From an uncultured Cytophagales bacterium (lineage in GTDB: Bacteria > Bacteroidota > Bacteroidia > Cytophagales > Cyclobacteriaceae): a DNA stretch of 64,000 nucleotides. Location of the stretch: contig CAJXNP010000016.1 of the NCBI GenBank assembly GCA_913057175.1, positions 124,001 to 188,000 on the forward strand, in the 5' to 3' direction. The notes beneath the pieces are model-generated. The model was not told where the DNA came from. It searched no databases and saw only the letters and a program-made list of their open reading frames with translations. Both the position numbers and the translations under genes were made by a program. The stretch's first letter is position 1. The number at the start of each line of letters is the position of its first letter. Shown here in pieces: positions 1 to 8,393 of the stretch.

Positions 1-1205
1 CCATCAAGGCCCTGAAATTCACCCTTCGCATTTTCAGGGATCAACGATCTAAGACCAAAGCAAAAATCCAGGAATGGCTGAGGGAAAGAGACAAAAGAAA
101 TCAAAAAGATTATAGCACACATGTGTACAGCGAATCAGTAGACTCGGCATTGAAAGTTCCTGAAATAAAAGCGATTTACAGTAAAAACAGCAAAATGGTA
201 GACGGGAGAGAGGTTCTACAGGCTTGTTTCGATGCCAATTTGGCTCGCGATCCAAGAATCATTGCGTTTGGAGAGGATGTTGGTGTGATTGGGGATGTCA
301 ACCAGGGGTTCGCGGGTTTGCAAAAGAAATATGGAGAATTACGTGTTACGGACACAGGTATCAGAGAGACTACTATCATTGGTCAGGGAATAGGAAGCGC
401 ACTTCGTGGATTGCGACCTATCGCGGAGATCCAATATGTAGATTACCTCATCTATGCCATTCAAACACTTTCCGATGATCTGGCCTGCTTGCAATATCGG
501 ACTGTCGGACGTCAAAAGGCGCCAATGATCATTCGAACTCGCGGGCATAGATTAGAAGGAGTCTGGCATTCGGGTTCACCTCTGGGGATGATCCTGGGCA
601 GTATGAGAGGAATTTTTGTTATTGTTCCGAGAAACATGACCCAGGCTGCAGGTTTTTATAATACGATTTTGCGTTCCGATGACCCGGCAATCATCATAGA
701 AACCCTTAAAGGGTACAGGTTGAAAGAAAAAATCCCTGATAATCTGGTAGAATTTACCGTCCCCCTTGGTGTTCCTGAGGTATTGAAAGAAGGAACAGAT
801 ATAACTGTTGTAACCTACGGTGCGATGGTAAATGTGGCTTTAACAGCTGCCGAACAGTTGGAAGAATATGGCGTTTCGTTGGAAGTAATCGATGTTCAGA
901 CGTTGGTTCCTTTTGATTTGCCAAAGATCATTTTAAAATCAATACAGAAAACCAATAGAGTAATATTTGCTGATGAGGATGTGCCTGGAGGAGGGTCAGC
1001 CTACATGATGCATTTAGTACTTGACAAGCACAACGGATATAGGTATCTGGACTCAAAACCCATTACGGTATCTTCCAAAGAGCACAGACCAGCATATGGT
1101 AGTGATGGGGATTACTTCTCAAAACCCAACGAGGAAGATATATTCGATTTTTCTTATCAGATCATGCATGAGTTTAACCCGATAAAATATCCTGCTATTT
1201 ATTAG
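1..1205 (+). CDS. 2-oxoacid (branched-chain/2-oxoisovalerate-type) dehydrogenase E1, C-terminal (beta) part; 5' end outside the window
   Basis: Frame open from position 3 through the listed ORF start (123) with no stop, so the gene enters from upstream. Protein has E1-beta transketolase motifs ([63 protein letters not shown]). Confidence 0.88.
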   Translation, partial: IKALKFTLRIFRDQRSKTKAKIQEWLRERDKRNQKDYSTHVYSESVDSALKVPEIKAIYSKNSKMVDGREVLQACFDANLARDPRIIAFGEDVGVIGDVNQGFAGLQKKYGELRVTDTGIRETTIIGQGIGSALRGLRPIAEIQYVDYLIYAIQTLSDDLACLQYRTVGRQKAPMIIRTRGHRLEGVWHSGSPLGMILGSMRGIFVIVPRNMTQAAGFYNTILRSDDPAIIIETLKGYRLKEKIPDNLVEFTVPLGVPEVLKEGTDITVVTYGAMVNVALTAAEQLEEYGVSLEVIDVQTLVPFDLPKIILKSIQKTNRVIFADEDVPGGGSAYMMHLVLDKHNGYRYLDSKPITVSSKEHRPAYGSDGDYFSKPNEEDIFDFSYQIMHEFNPIKYPAIY

Positions 1206-1208
1206 ATA

Positions 1209-1895
1209 TTATACTTCAAAGTAGTACTCAACCGTCTCAATGACATTGCTTTTGTGTAAGGCTCTATCCTGGATCTGAATTCTTAGTTTTATTGTCTTAT
1301 TTGGAAACAGATACTGAAATCCCGATTGTACACCATATCTCAAAATACCCTCCAAGGGCCTTGTCTTGTTAGTGGTATTAAGAGGGAAAAACCGGCCATA
1401 AAAGTTTGACGTACAAAGTGAATCTACAAAGTCGAATACAACAAATTCACCTTGTTCATTTTTATATAAAATATCCAAATAATAGTTGTAATGGTCTGGA
1501 TTTCTTTCGACCCAAAAAGTGTCAATATCCATCGTGCCATTGTTATTATAAAGTATATCTTCGTAATCTCTACAGTTGTATGGAGGCATGATGGAAGGAT
1601 CATCACCAAACCTGTAGTAGTTGCCATCATCATCTACATAAAAATAGAGCTCGTTATAAGGAGGTAGTGTATCAAATGATGTTAATCCGAGATCGCCATC
1701 GCCATCCTCAAATTTTAATTCAACAATGAGGGAGTCCAATCCTTCTTCAGGCGCATCTTTAAAATAAAAATTTTCCAGGGAAATATTAGGCTCAATTGGT
1801 AGCTCGGGAGCATCAAAACACGAGCCCAGTAAAATGCCTGAAATTAATATCGTGAAAAGTATCCATCCCTTCATTATTGTTCTATTTTTGATCAT
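1209..1895 (-). CDS. Hypothetical lipoprotein, 228 aa
   Basis: ORF with signal sequence and lipobox-like ILLGSC; acidic beta-rich protein typical of Bacteroidetes lipoproteins. Confidence 0.75.
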   Translation of the reverse strand: MIKNRTIMKGWILFTILISGILLGSCFDAPELPIEPNISLENFYFKDAPEEGLDSLIVELKFEDGDGDLGLTSFDTLPPYNELYFYVDDDGNYYRFGDDPSIMPPYNCRDYEDILYNNNGTMDIDTFWVERNPDHYNYYLDILYKNEQGEFVVFDFVDSLCTSNFYGRFFPLNTTNKTRPLEGILRYGVQSGFQYLFPNKTIKLRIQIQDRALHKSNVIETVEYYFEV

Positions 1896-1910
1896 TTAAT
1901 ATACAAACCA

Positions 1911-2900
1911 GTGTATTCAGCAGAAAGATTTAAAAAAGAATTATTCAATGTTAATAACGATAATTTTAATGATTTTGCATTAGAATTGTTCTTTTTTCAA
2001 TCACAAAATAATGAAATATATAAGACATATCTTAAACTTTTAAATGTTGACTCATTAAATGTCAGGAAGATAGAACAAATTCCATTCCTTCCCATTGAGT
2101 TTTTCAAACATTTTCCCGTTAAAACCGGAAACTGGGTTCCGGAGCAAACATTTGAAAGCTCGGGAACCACAGGCCTTGCTCCAAGCCAACATTTTATTAA
2201 AGACACAGATCTCTATCAAAAGGTTTGCTGGAATATTTTTAATGATCATTACGGTGATTTACGGGATTATGCAGTACTGGCGCTATTGCCCTCTTATCTG
2301 GAAAGAAATAATTCTTCGCTGGTAAATATGGTCGATTATTTTATCCGACAATCAGGATCGGAATTTTCCGGTTTTTATCTCGACGAATTTGACGAATTAC
2401 ACGCACGGCTAATCAGGTTAAGAGATCAAAAAGTTAAAACTATATTATTTGGGGTGACGTTTGCGTTATTGGATTTTTGCCGTGAATTTCCACTGGAATT
2501 TGAGGATTTGATCATTATTGAGACCGGTGGAATGAAAGGAAGGAAGAAAGAAATGACAAGAATTGAAGTTCACGAAGTTATAAAAGCCGGTTTTTCGGTA
2601 GAAATGGTACATTCCGAATATGGCATGACTGAATTGATTTCACAAGCTTACTCATTGGGAAATGGAAAATTCTCAGAGCCATTTTCAATGAAAGTGCTGA
2701 TAAGGGAAATAAATGATCCATTTTCCGTTATATATAATGAAAAAAGTGGCGCTATAAACGTTATAGATCTGGCGAACATCGATTCTTGTTCCTTTATTGA
2801 AACAAAGGATCTTGGAAAAAAAGACAGTTTTGGAAGATTTGAAATATTAGGAAGAATGGATAATTCGGATATTCGTGGATGTAATTTGCTGATAATTTGA
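1911..2900 (+). CDS. LuxE-like acyl-protein synthetase/acyltransferase family protein
   Basis: 329 aa ORF (GTG start) with adenylate-forming LuxE-type motif FESSGTTGLAPSQH and C-terminal MVHSEYGMTELISQAY. Confidence 0.75.
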   Translation: MYSAERFKKELFNVNNDNFNDFALELFFFQSQNNEIYKTYLKLLNVDSLNVRKIEQIPFLPIEFFKHFPVKTGNWVPEQTFESSGTTGLAPSQHFIKDTDLYQKVCWNIFNDHYGDLRDYAVLALLPSYLERNNSSLVNMVDYFIRQSGSEFSGFYLDEFDELHARLIRLRDQKVKTILFGVTFALLDFCREFPLEFEDLIIIETGGMKGRKKEMTRIEVHEVIKAGFSVEMVHSEYGMTELISQAYSLGNGKFSEPFSMKVLIREINDPFSVIYNEKSGAINVIDLANIDSCSFIETKDLGKKDSFGRFEILGRMDNSDIRGCNLLII

Positions 2901-2993
2901 ATGATATTTAAATAATATTACATTGTATTTTATTTATATTTTAAAAAAACTTAATTTTTTTATTTTTGTTGTGTGTGAATAAATTATTTGATC

Positions 2994-3119
2994 ATGAAAC
3001 TTAAAATTGTAGCTTTTTTAATTCTTATTGCATCGTTAGGAGCTTGTACGCAAAGAACATGTCCAACCTATACAAAGGATAGTGTGGAAAAAATAGAAAA
3101 GCCAACGAAAAGCGTTTAA
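2994..3119 (+). CDS. Small putative lipoprotein (41 aa)
   Basis: ATG ORF read directly: MKLKIVAFLILIASLGACTQRTCPTYTKDSVEKIEKPTKSV*, hydrophobic signal plus lipobox (SLGAC). Confidence 0.6.
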   Translation: MKLKIVAFLILIASLGACTQRTCPTYTKDSVEKIEKPTKSV

Positions 3120-3194
3120 CTTTTCGTTAGGCGCTTATTGGCGCTTTATCAAACTTACCAATGGCGCGGCCACGCTTTTGGCATAAGATGTTAA

Positions 3195-3226
3195 GTTGGC
3201 AGTTGGCAAAAAGGCAGTTGGCAAAA
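3195..3226. repeat. Left copy of TTGGCAGTTGGCAA-type repeat flanking the four-helix-bundle gene
   Basis: gttggcagttggcaaaaaggcagttggcaaaa; reverse-complement-like copy at 3698-3732. Confidence 0.75.
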
Positions 3227-3257
3227 ATTTCAATAGATAAACTTGCACCTACATTAA

Positions 3258-3632
3258 CTAACTTCTGGGCATATACTTTTCAGGGTTTTCAATCATGTGG
3301 TTCAACATTCGTCCCACTTCTTCTGATTTTTCAAGAATACCCTTGTATTCTTCCTTAGTGATATATTTACATTCCAATGCGAAATCCAGCGATACTTGTG
3401 TTTCTGTATTCTCCATATCAGAGTCACTTATTTTACTGGAAAAATGCTTTGGATATTGTCTTTTCCGATAACCCTCTCCAATAGCCCGGCAAGCAGCACG
3501 AGACGATCTTCTAATTTGATCCGTTAATTCATATCTTTCATCTTTGGGAAAGCTTTTTGTTATTTCAAAAATTTGCATTGCCAGGTCAAATGCTTTTTGA
3601 TAAACCGTTAAATTCCTAAAACTCCCTGTCAT
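3258..3632 (-). CDS. Four helix bundle protein (23S rRNA intervening-sequence protein family)
   Basis: 124 aa, FRNLTVYQKAFDLAMQIFEITKSFPKDERYELTDQIRRSSRAACRAIGEGYRKR is characteristic of the family. Confidence 0.9.
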   Translation of the reverse strand: MTGSFRNLTVYQKAFDLAMQIFEITKSFPKDERYELTDQIRRSSRAACRAIGEGYRKRQYPKHFSSKISDSDMENTETQVSLDFALECKYITKEEYKGILEKSEEVGRMLNHMIENPEKYMPRS

Positions 3633-3697
3633 AGTGTTACATTTATTCTGATATTAATATGTGTAGTGATAAATTGATGATTTTAATTAATTTGTCA

Positions 3698-3732
3698 TTT
3701 TGCCAACTGTCAATTGCTCTTTGCCAACTCTC
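3698..3732. repeat. Right (inverted) copy of the TTGGCAGTTGGCAA-type repeat
   Basis: ttttgccaactgtcaattgctctttgccaactctc, inverted relative to 3195-3226. Confidence 0.7.
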
Positions 3733-3852
3733 TCGCAAGACGTTTTCACCTGGAAGAATCTGGTTCCTTTTCAGTTGTTTTCACATTCTACCTAAAGAAA
3801 TGCATTGTTCTAATATACAGTCACCCTGTGTGGAGGCTTTTACCAGTCAAAA

Positions 3853-5004
3853 TCAGGCATATTGCTGTACATCTGTTTTTGAAATTTTTTGACCGCTCAT
3901 TATTACGAGCCTTTCAGCTACATTTCTCAACTCACGGATATTCCCTGTCCATTCCATTTTCTTTAATTCATCTATGGCGGACTTATCAATATCCTTTTTT
4001 TTGTTGCCATATTCTGTAGCAATTTCCTCTAGAAATTTATCAACCAAAAGAGGTATGTCGTCTGTTCGTTCTCGAAGTGGGGGTACGTGGATGAGAATGA
4101 CACCTATCCGATGGTATAGGTCTTCCCTGAATTTTTCATTCTCTATTTCTTTCTTAAGGTCTTTATTTGTAGCAGCAATTACACGAACATTGACTTTGAT
4201 ATCCTTATCGCCACCAACTCGTGTTATTTTATTTTCCTGAAGAGCTCGTAAAACCTTTGCCTGTGCGGAGAGGCTCATATCACCTACTTCATCCAGAAAC
4301 AAAGTTCCTTCATTAGCCTGTTCGAACTTTCCGATTCGCTGTTTGATTGCTGAAGTAAACGATCCTTTTTCATGCCCAAATAGTTCACTTTCTATCAATT
4401 CCGAAGGGATGGCGGCACAATTAACTTCCACCAGTGGACTGCCATTTCTATTGCTAAGTTGATGGATCCATCTGGCCACCAGCTCTTTACCAGTTCCGTT
4501 TTCGCCTGTTATTAATACACGAGCATCAGTGGGGGCTACTTTTTCAATGGTTTCTTTTACTTTTTGAATACCATCAGATTCGCCTACGATATCAAAAGTT
4601 TTAGAAATTTTCTTCTTCAACGATTTGGTTTCTGTGACGAGATGGGACCTTTCCTGTGCGTTCCTGATCGTGATAAGTAACCTGTTGAGATCCGGTGGTT
4701 TTGGTATAAAATCATAAGCTCCTTTCTTAACAGCATCAACTGCTGTTTCAATTGATCCATGAGCAGAGATCATCACAAAAGGCGTATCAATGCCTTCGGA
4801 TTGTGCTTTTTCTAATACCTCGATGCCATTTAACTTAGGCATTTTAACATCGCAAAGGATAAGGTCATAATTTCCTGAGCTTAATTTTTTGAATCCTTCT
4901 TCGCCATCTTTCGCTTCCTCTATTTCATACTTTTCGTATTCGAGTATTTCTCTTAACGTGGAGCGGATGCTCTGCTCATCATCAATAATTAGAATTTTTG
5001 CCAT
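3853..5004 (-). CDS. Sigma-54-dependent response regulator (NtrC/AtoC type), receiver + AAA+ domain
   Basis: REC domain (ILIIDDEQSIRSTLREIL), GENGTGKELVARWIH Walker A, ELFGHEKGSFTSA (GAFTGA-like loop), FLDEVGDMS Walker B; ends shortly after the AAA+ C-subdomain. Confidence 0.92.
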   Translation of the reverse strand: MAKILIIDDEQSIRSTLREILEYEKYEIEEAKDGEEGFKKLSSGNYDLILCDVKMPKLNGIEVLEKAQSEGIDTPFVMISAHGSIETAVDAVKKGAYDFIPKPPDLNRLLITIRNAQERSHLVTETKSLKKKISKTFDIVGESDGIQKVKETIEKVAPTDARVLITGENGTGKELVARWIHQLSNRNGSPLVEVNCAAIPSELIESELFGHEKGSFTSAIKQRIGKFEQANEGTLFLDEVGDMSLSAQAKVLRALQENKITRVGGDKDIKVNVRVIAATNKDLKKEIENEKFREDLYHRIGVILIHVPPLRERTDDIPLLVDKFLEEIATEYGNKKKDIDKSAIDELKKMEWTGNIRELRNVAERLVIMSGQKISKTDVQQYA

Positions 5005-5048
5005 AGTTTTAATATAAAAAAAATGCAGACCATAAGCCGGATTCTGTA

Positions 5049-5064
5049 TCCGCCAGCTGGCGGA
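5049..5064. repeat. Palindrome TCCGCCAGCTGGCGGA (copy 1, inside rnpB)
   Basis: Perfect 16-bp palindrome, identical to 5269-5284. Confidence 0.95.
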
Positions 5065-5268
5065 CTCTTATCATTTATCTAGCCCTGATGTCACCACCAG
5101 GATCGATCGGTCTACCCATTCTACTCTAAAAATTGAGCGGGCAACTCTTTTTTCCCAATAAGAATCGGGAAAAAGCAGAACCTATTTGACCTTTCAACCC
5201 GCAAGGTTTGCCAAGCATCCCGGTTCACACCGGGACCGGTGAGCTCTTACCTCACCATTTCACCCTTA

Positions 5269-5284
5269 TCCGCCAGCTGGCGGA
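5269..5284. repeat. Palindrome TCCGCCAGCTGGCGGA (copy 2, inside rnpB)
   Basis: Perfect 16-bp palindrome, identical to 5049-5064. Confidence 0.95.
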
Positions 5285-5491
5285 CGGTATATTTTCTGTT
5301 GCACTTTCTGTTCCCTACCAGTTGGCAGAGACCTTCCTGTTAAGAAGTACGGTGCCCTGTGTTGTCCGGACTTTCCTCTCTTATCCTGCTTTTAAACAAA
5401 ATAAGAGCGATAAGAAAGTCTGCATTTATTTTTGAATAATTGTAAATCCAATTAACGTTGTTGAGACGATTCTGTTTCTATAGATAAAAGG

Positions 5492-5905
5492 CTAATTAAT
5501 GTCCTTGCCTGTTAATTTATACTCCCATTCATCAGCAACATTTGCGACCTCCTGAATTATTTCTTTCAACCCTTGATCTACCATTGCATCAGTAAAAGTG
5601 GACCCTTCCACTTTAATGTAGTCATCTACAACAACAATTTTTGCGTAGCAGGTTTTTGCATTTTCTTCAAGCATACTTTTCAAGTCGAAGTCTTCACTGA
5701 AAGGACAAACCTTTGAGGAAAATTCGATCCCAATTTTATTATACTTTTCGTTTAGTTTTACAATTCCCAAAACCGCCTGAAACCTGTTATCACCAAGAGG
5801 AACTATTATGACAGATTTGTTTTTGTCATACTCAGAAAATTGTCCTCCAATTTCCCGGGCATAATTTTCCATAAATTTGTTGAAGTTAAAATCCATGTCT
5901 GCCAA
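5492..5905 (-). CDS. Hypothetical protein, 137 aa
   Basis: Intact ORF with coherent codon usage; no family recognised with certainty. Confidence 0.7.
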   Translation of the reverse strand: MADMDFNFNKFMENYAREIGGQFSEYDKNKSVIIVPLGDNRFQAVLGIVKLNEKYNKIGIEFSSKVCPFSEDFDLKSMLEENAKTCYAKIVVVDDYIKVEGSTFTDAMVDQGLKEIIQEVANVADEWEYKLTGKDIN

Positions 5906-6010
5906 TTAAAAATTTCACAAGTTATTGGTTAGTATTTCAAATTTTTCCGTGCCAAGTTAATTTTAACAAGGTCAATTTCAAAGAAAATTTAATTTTGGTT
6001 TAAAATTGAA

Positions 6011-6982
6011 TTATAGGTGAACCATCGTAGCTGAAAATCCAAATCTTCCTTTATCTGCGTCTTCAAAATATTTTATATGTTCGGACTTGCTCAATGCCTT
6101 ATGGATTATCAGTCGAAGGGTTCCGTTGCCAATCCCATGTATAAACTTTATGTTATCATATCCTGAAATAAGCGCTGAATCCAATTCATATTCGAACTTT
6201 TTTAATTGCATGGATAGGATATCCTCTTTTGAGAGATTTTGGTAATTATCAGTTAATTCTTCAATATGGAGATCTACGACCTTGGTCTTTCCACTTTTCC
6301 CAATTGTTTGATCTTTAAATTTGAAGGTTGGATCATCTTTTTGACGGTGAAAACTTTCTTTCAGAGCTTCGGGATTGATATTCATTTTGTTATCAACAGA
6401 TATCATATAGCCTTCTTTTTCAATCCCTGGAATTATCGTTTTTGACTTAAAAAATGAGGATGCTTTTAATTTAATATTGGTTTCCTGCAATGGTTGATAT
6501 GTATCAAATTGATCATTGATCTTTATGGTTTGCAATAGGAAAGCCGGCCATTTCTCAAAATCGGTAAGTTTCAATTCTGTAATTTTTGTTGTGTGATTAG
6601 GAGAAACTGATCCATGAGCCAAGCTTTTATGATTCAAGCCATTCATTTCGCAGAAGTTGTAAAGCAGACTTTTCTCCGTCAGGTTCATCAGATTAAGCGT
6701 ATGATCATTATCGTTCAATGGAACAAATGAAATAAACAGCCCTTTCAAAGAAGTTTTCGAAGACTTTTGTTCAGGTTTTGTTTCTTGTGGTTTTGATTCG
6801 GTTTCTCTTCCTCTGTTAAAAAACTCTCCTTCAGATTGTGAAACAACAACAACTTCAGTTTTTAAAGCAGGAATCGTAAATCCATCTTCTATTTCTATTT
6901 CTACAATATCCTTTCCTTTGAAACTGACAATTCTTCCTTCTTCAGTCCCGCGAAGAAGTCGTACCCTATCACCGATATTCAT
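6011..6982 (-). CDS. DUF2027/Smr (MutS2 C-terminal-like) domain protein
   Basis: N-terminal MNIGDRVRLLRGTEEGRIVSFKGKDIVEIEIEDGF; C-terminal Smr motif VVDLHIEELTDNY...FIHGIGNGTLR. Confidence 0.88.
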   Translation of the reverse strand: MNIGDRVRLLRGTEEGRIVSFKGKDIVEIEIEDGFTIPALKTEVVVVSQSEGEFFNRGRETESKPQETKPEQKSSKTSLKGLFISFVPLNDNDHTLNLMNLTEKSLLYNFCEMNGLNHKSLAHGSVSPNHTTKITELKLTDFEKWPAFLLQTIKINDQFDTYQPLQETNIKLKASSFFKSKTIIPGIEKEGYMISVDNKMNINPEALKESFHRQKDDPTFKFKDQTIGKSGKTKVVDLHIEELTDNYQNLSKEDILSMQLKKFEYELDSALISGYDNIKFIHGIGNGTLRLIIHKALSKSEHIKYFEDADKGRFGFSATMVHL

Positions 6983-6983
6983 T

Positions 6984-8291
6984 TTATTGTTGTAAAGCTT
7001 TTTTAAAAGTTTCTATTGCTCTGTTTCTTGCAAATTTATGATCAATTATGGGATTTGGATAATCAAATGAATTTAATTCGGGCACCCATTTTTTGATATA
7101 CTTTTGTCTAGGGTCAAACTTTTTGGTTTGTTCGGTTGGATTAAAAATGCGGAAATAGGGTTGAGCATCTGTTCCACAGCCTGCAGCCCATTGCCATCCA
7201 CCATTGTTGGATGCCAGTTCGTAATCAAGCAATTTTTCACTAAAATATGCCTCTCCCCATCGCCAGTCGATCAATAAGTGCTTGGTTAAGAAGCTTGCGG
7301 TAATCATGCGAACTCTGTTGTGCATATATCCGGTTTCGTTGAGTTGTCGCATTCCAGCGTCCACAATCGGATATCCCGTTTTACCACTACACCATTTCTC
7401 AAAATTTTTTTCATCATATTTCCATGGAAAATTCTTGTATTTGGGATTAAACTCCATATACACAACTTTTGGGAAATTATCGAGGATCATCATATAGAAT
7501 TCTCGCCAGATCAATTCCTGTAACCAGACCTTGTTGATATGAAGAGCATTTTTGACAGCTTTCCGGATGCTGACTGTTCCATGTCTCAGGTGAATACCCA
7601 GTCGTGAGGTGCCTCTCTCTGCAGGATATTCCCTTTTTTTATCATATTCAGTAATCAAATCTTTATCAAATTCAGCATTTGGGATTTTTATGTCTGATGG
7701 TTTAAATCCTATTTCTTCCAATGTGGGGAAATCATCACCATCTGATAGGAAAAAATTTCCCGATAGGTCTTCCGAGGGATAGGCTTGATAATCATTCTCC
7801 CTAAGGGTTTCAAGCCATTTATTTTTATAAGGTGTGTAGACTTTATAAGGCTCATCATTTTCTTTGACAATCTCCAATGATTCAAAAATCACATGATCTT
7901 TGAATGTTTGGAAATCAATGGATTGCTCACTAAGGAATTCTTTAATTTCCTTGTCTCTCATTTTAGCAGATGGTTCATAATCGTGATTGATAAAAACTTT
8001 ATCAATCGAATAATCATTGATCAGTGCTTTAAAAGCATCGATTGGCTTGCTATGAAATGCCTTTAAATATGAGCCATGTTTTCTTAGTTTTTCGTTTATC
8101 TCTTTTGTCCTTTGATGGATAAATTGCACCCTGGCGTCACTTTTATTATTTAGTTTGTCAAGGATGTCCGTATCAAAAACGAAAATTGCAAGAACCGGAT
8201 TTTTTTCTTTTAATGCGTGATAAAGGCCACAATTGTCGTCTACCCTCAGGTCTCGTCTAAACCAAAAAACATTAATCCTTTTTGTATCCAT
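6984..8291 (-). CDS. Deoxyribodipyrimidine photolyase/cryptochrome family
   Basis: INVFWFRRDLRVDDNCGL, LIWREFYMMIL, GYPIVDAGMRQLNETGYMHNRVRMITASFLTKHLLIDWRWGEAYF, NNGGWQWAAGCGTDAQPYFRIFNP. Confidence 0.96.
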   Translation of the reverse strand: MDTKRINVFWFRRDLRVDDNCGLYHALKEKNPVLAIFVFDTDILDKLNNKSDARVQFIHQRTKEINEKLRKHGSYLKAFHSKPIDAFKALINDYSIDKVFINHDYEPSAKMRDKEIKEFLSEQSIDFQTFKDHVIFESLEIVKENDEPYKVYTPYKNKWLETLRENDYQAYPSEDLSGNFFLSDGDDFPTLEEIGFKPSDIKIPNAEFDKDLITEYDKKREYPAERGTSRLGIHLRHGTVSIRKAVKNALHINKVWLQELIWREFYMMILDNFPKVVYMEFNPKYKNFPWKYDEKNFEKWCSGKTGYPIVDAGMRQLNETGYMHNRVRMITASFLTKHLLIDWRWGEAYFSEKLLDYELASNNGGWQWAAGCGTDAQPYFRIFNPTEQTKKFDPRQKYIKKWVPELNSFDYPNPIIDHKFARNRAIETFKKALQQ

Positions 8292-8393
8292 AATAGAATA
8301 AACAATGAGGATTGAAATTGTTTAAACCCAGATTAAGTTATTGCTAAATATGCCCTATGGGTTGACCGCTTTAATACAGAATTTGGGCTTAAA

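Larger units (their letters stand above)
5023..5425 (-). ncRNA. rnpB: RNase P RNA (bacterial type A-like)
   Basis: Minus strand reads ...GAGAGGAAAGTCCGGACAACACAGGGCACCG...AAGGGTGAAATGGTGAGGTAAGAGCTCACCG...GGTAGACCGATCG...ACAGAATCCGGCTTATGGTCTGC, the conserved RNase P RNA cores; 5' and 3' ends pair (TGCAGAC/GTCTGCA). Confidence 0.95.

Noticed and set aside
5208-5435. 75-aa ORF on the plus strand
   Set aside because: Lies across rnpB on the opposite strand; an RNA-gene artefact.
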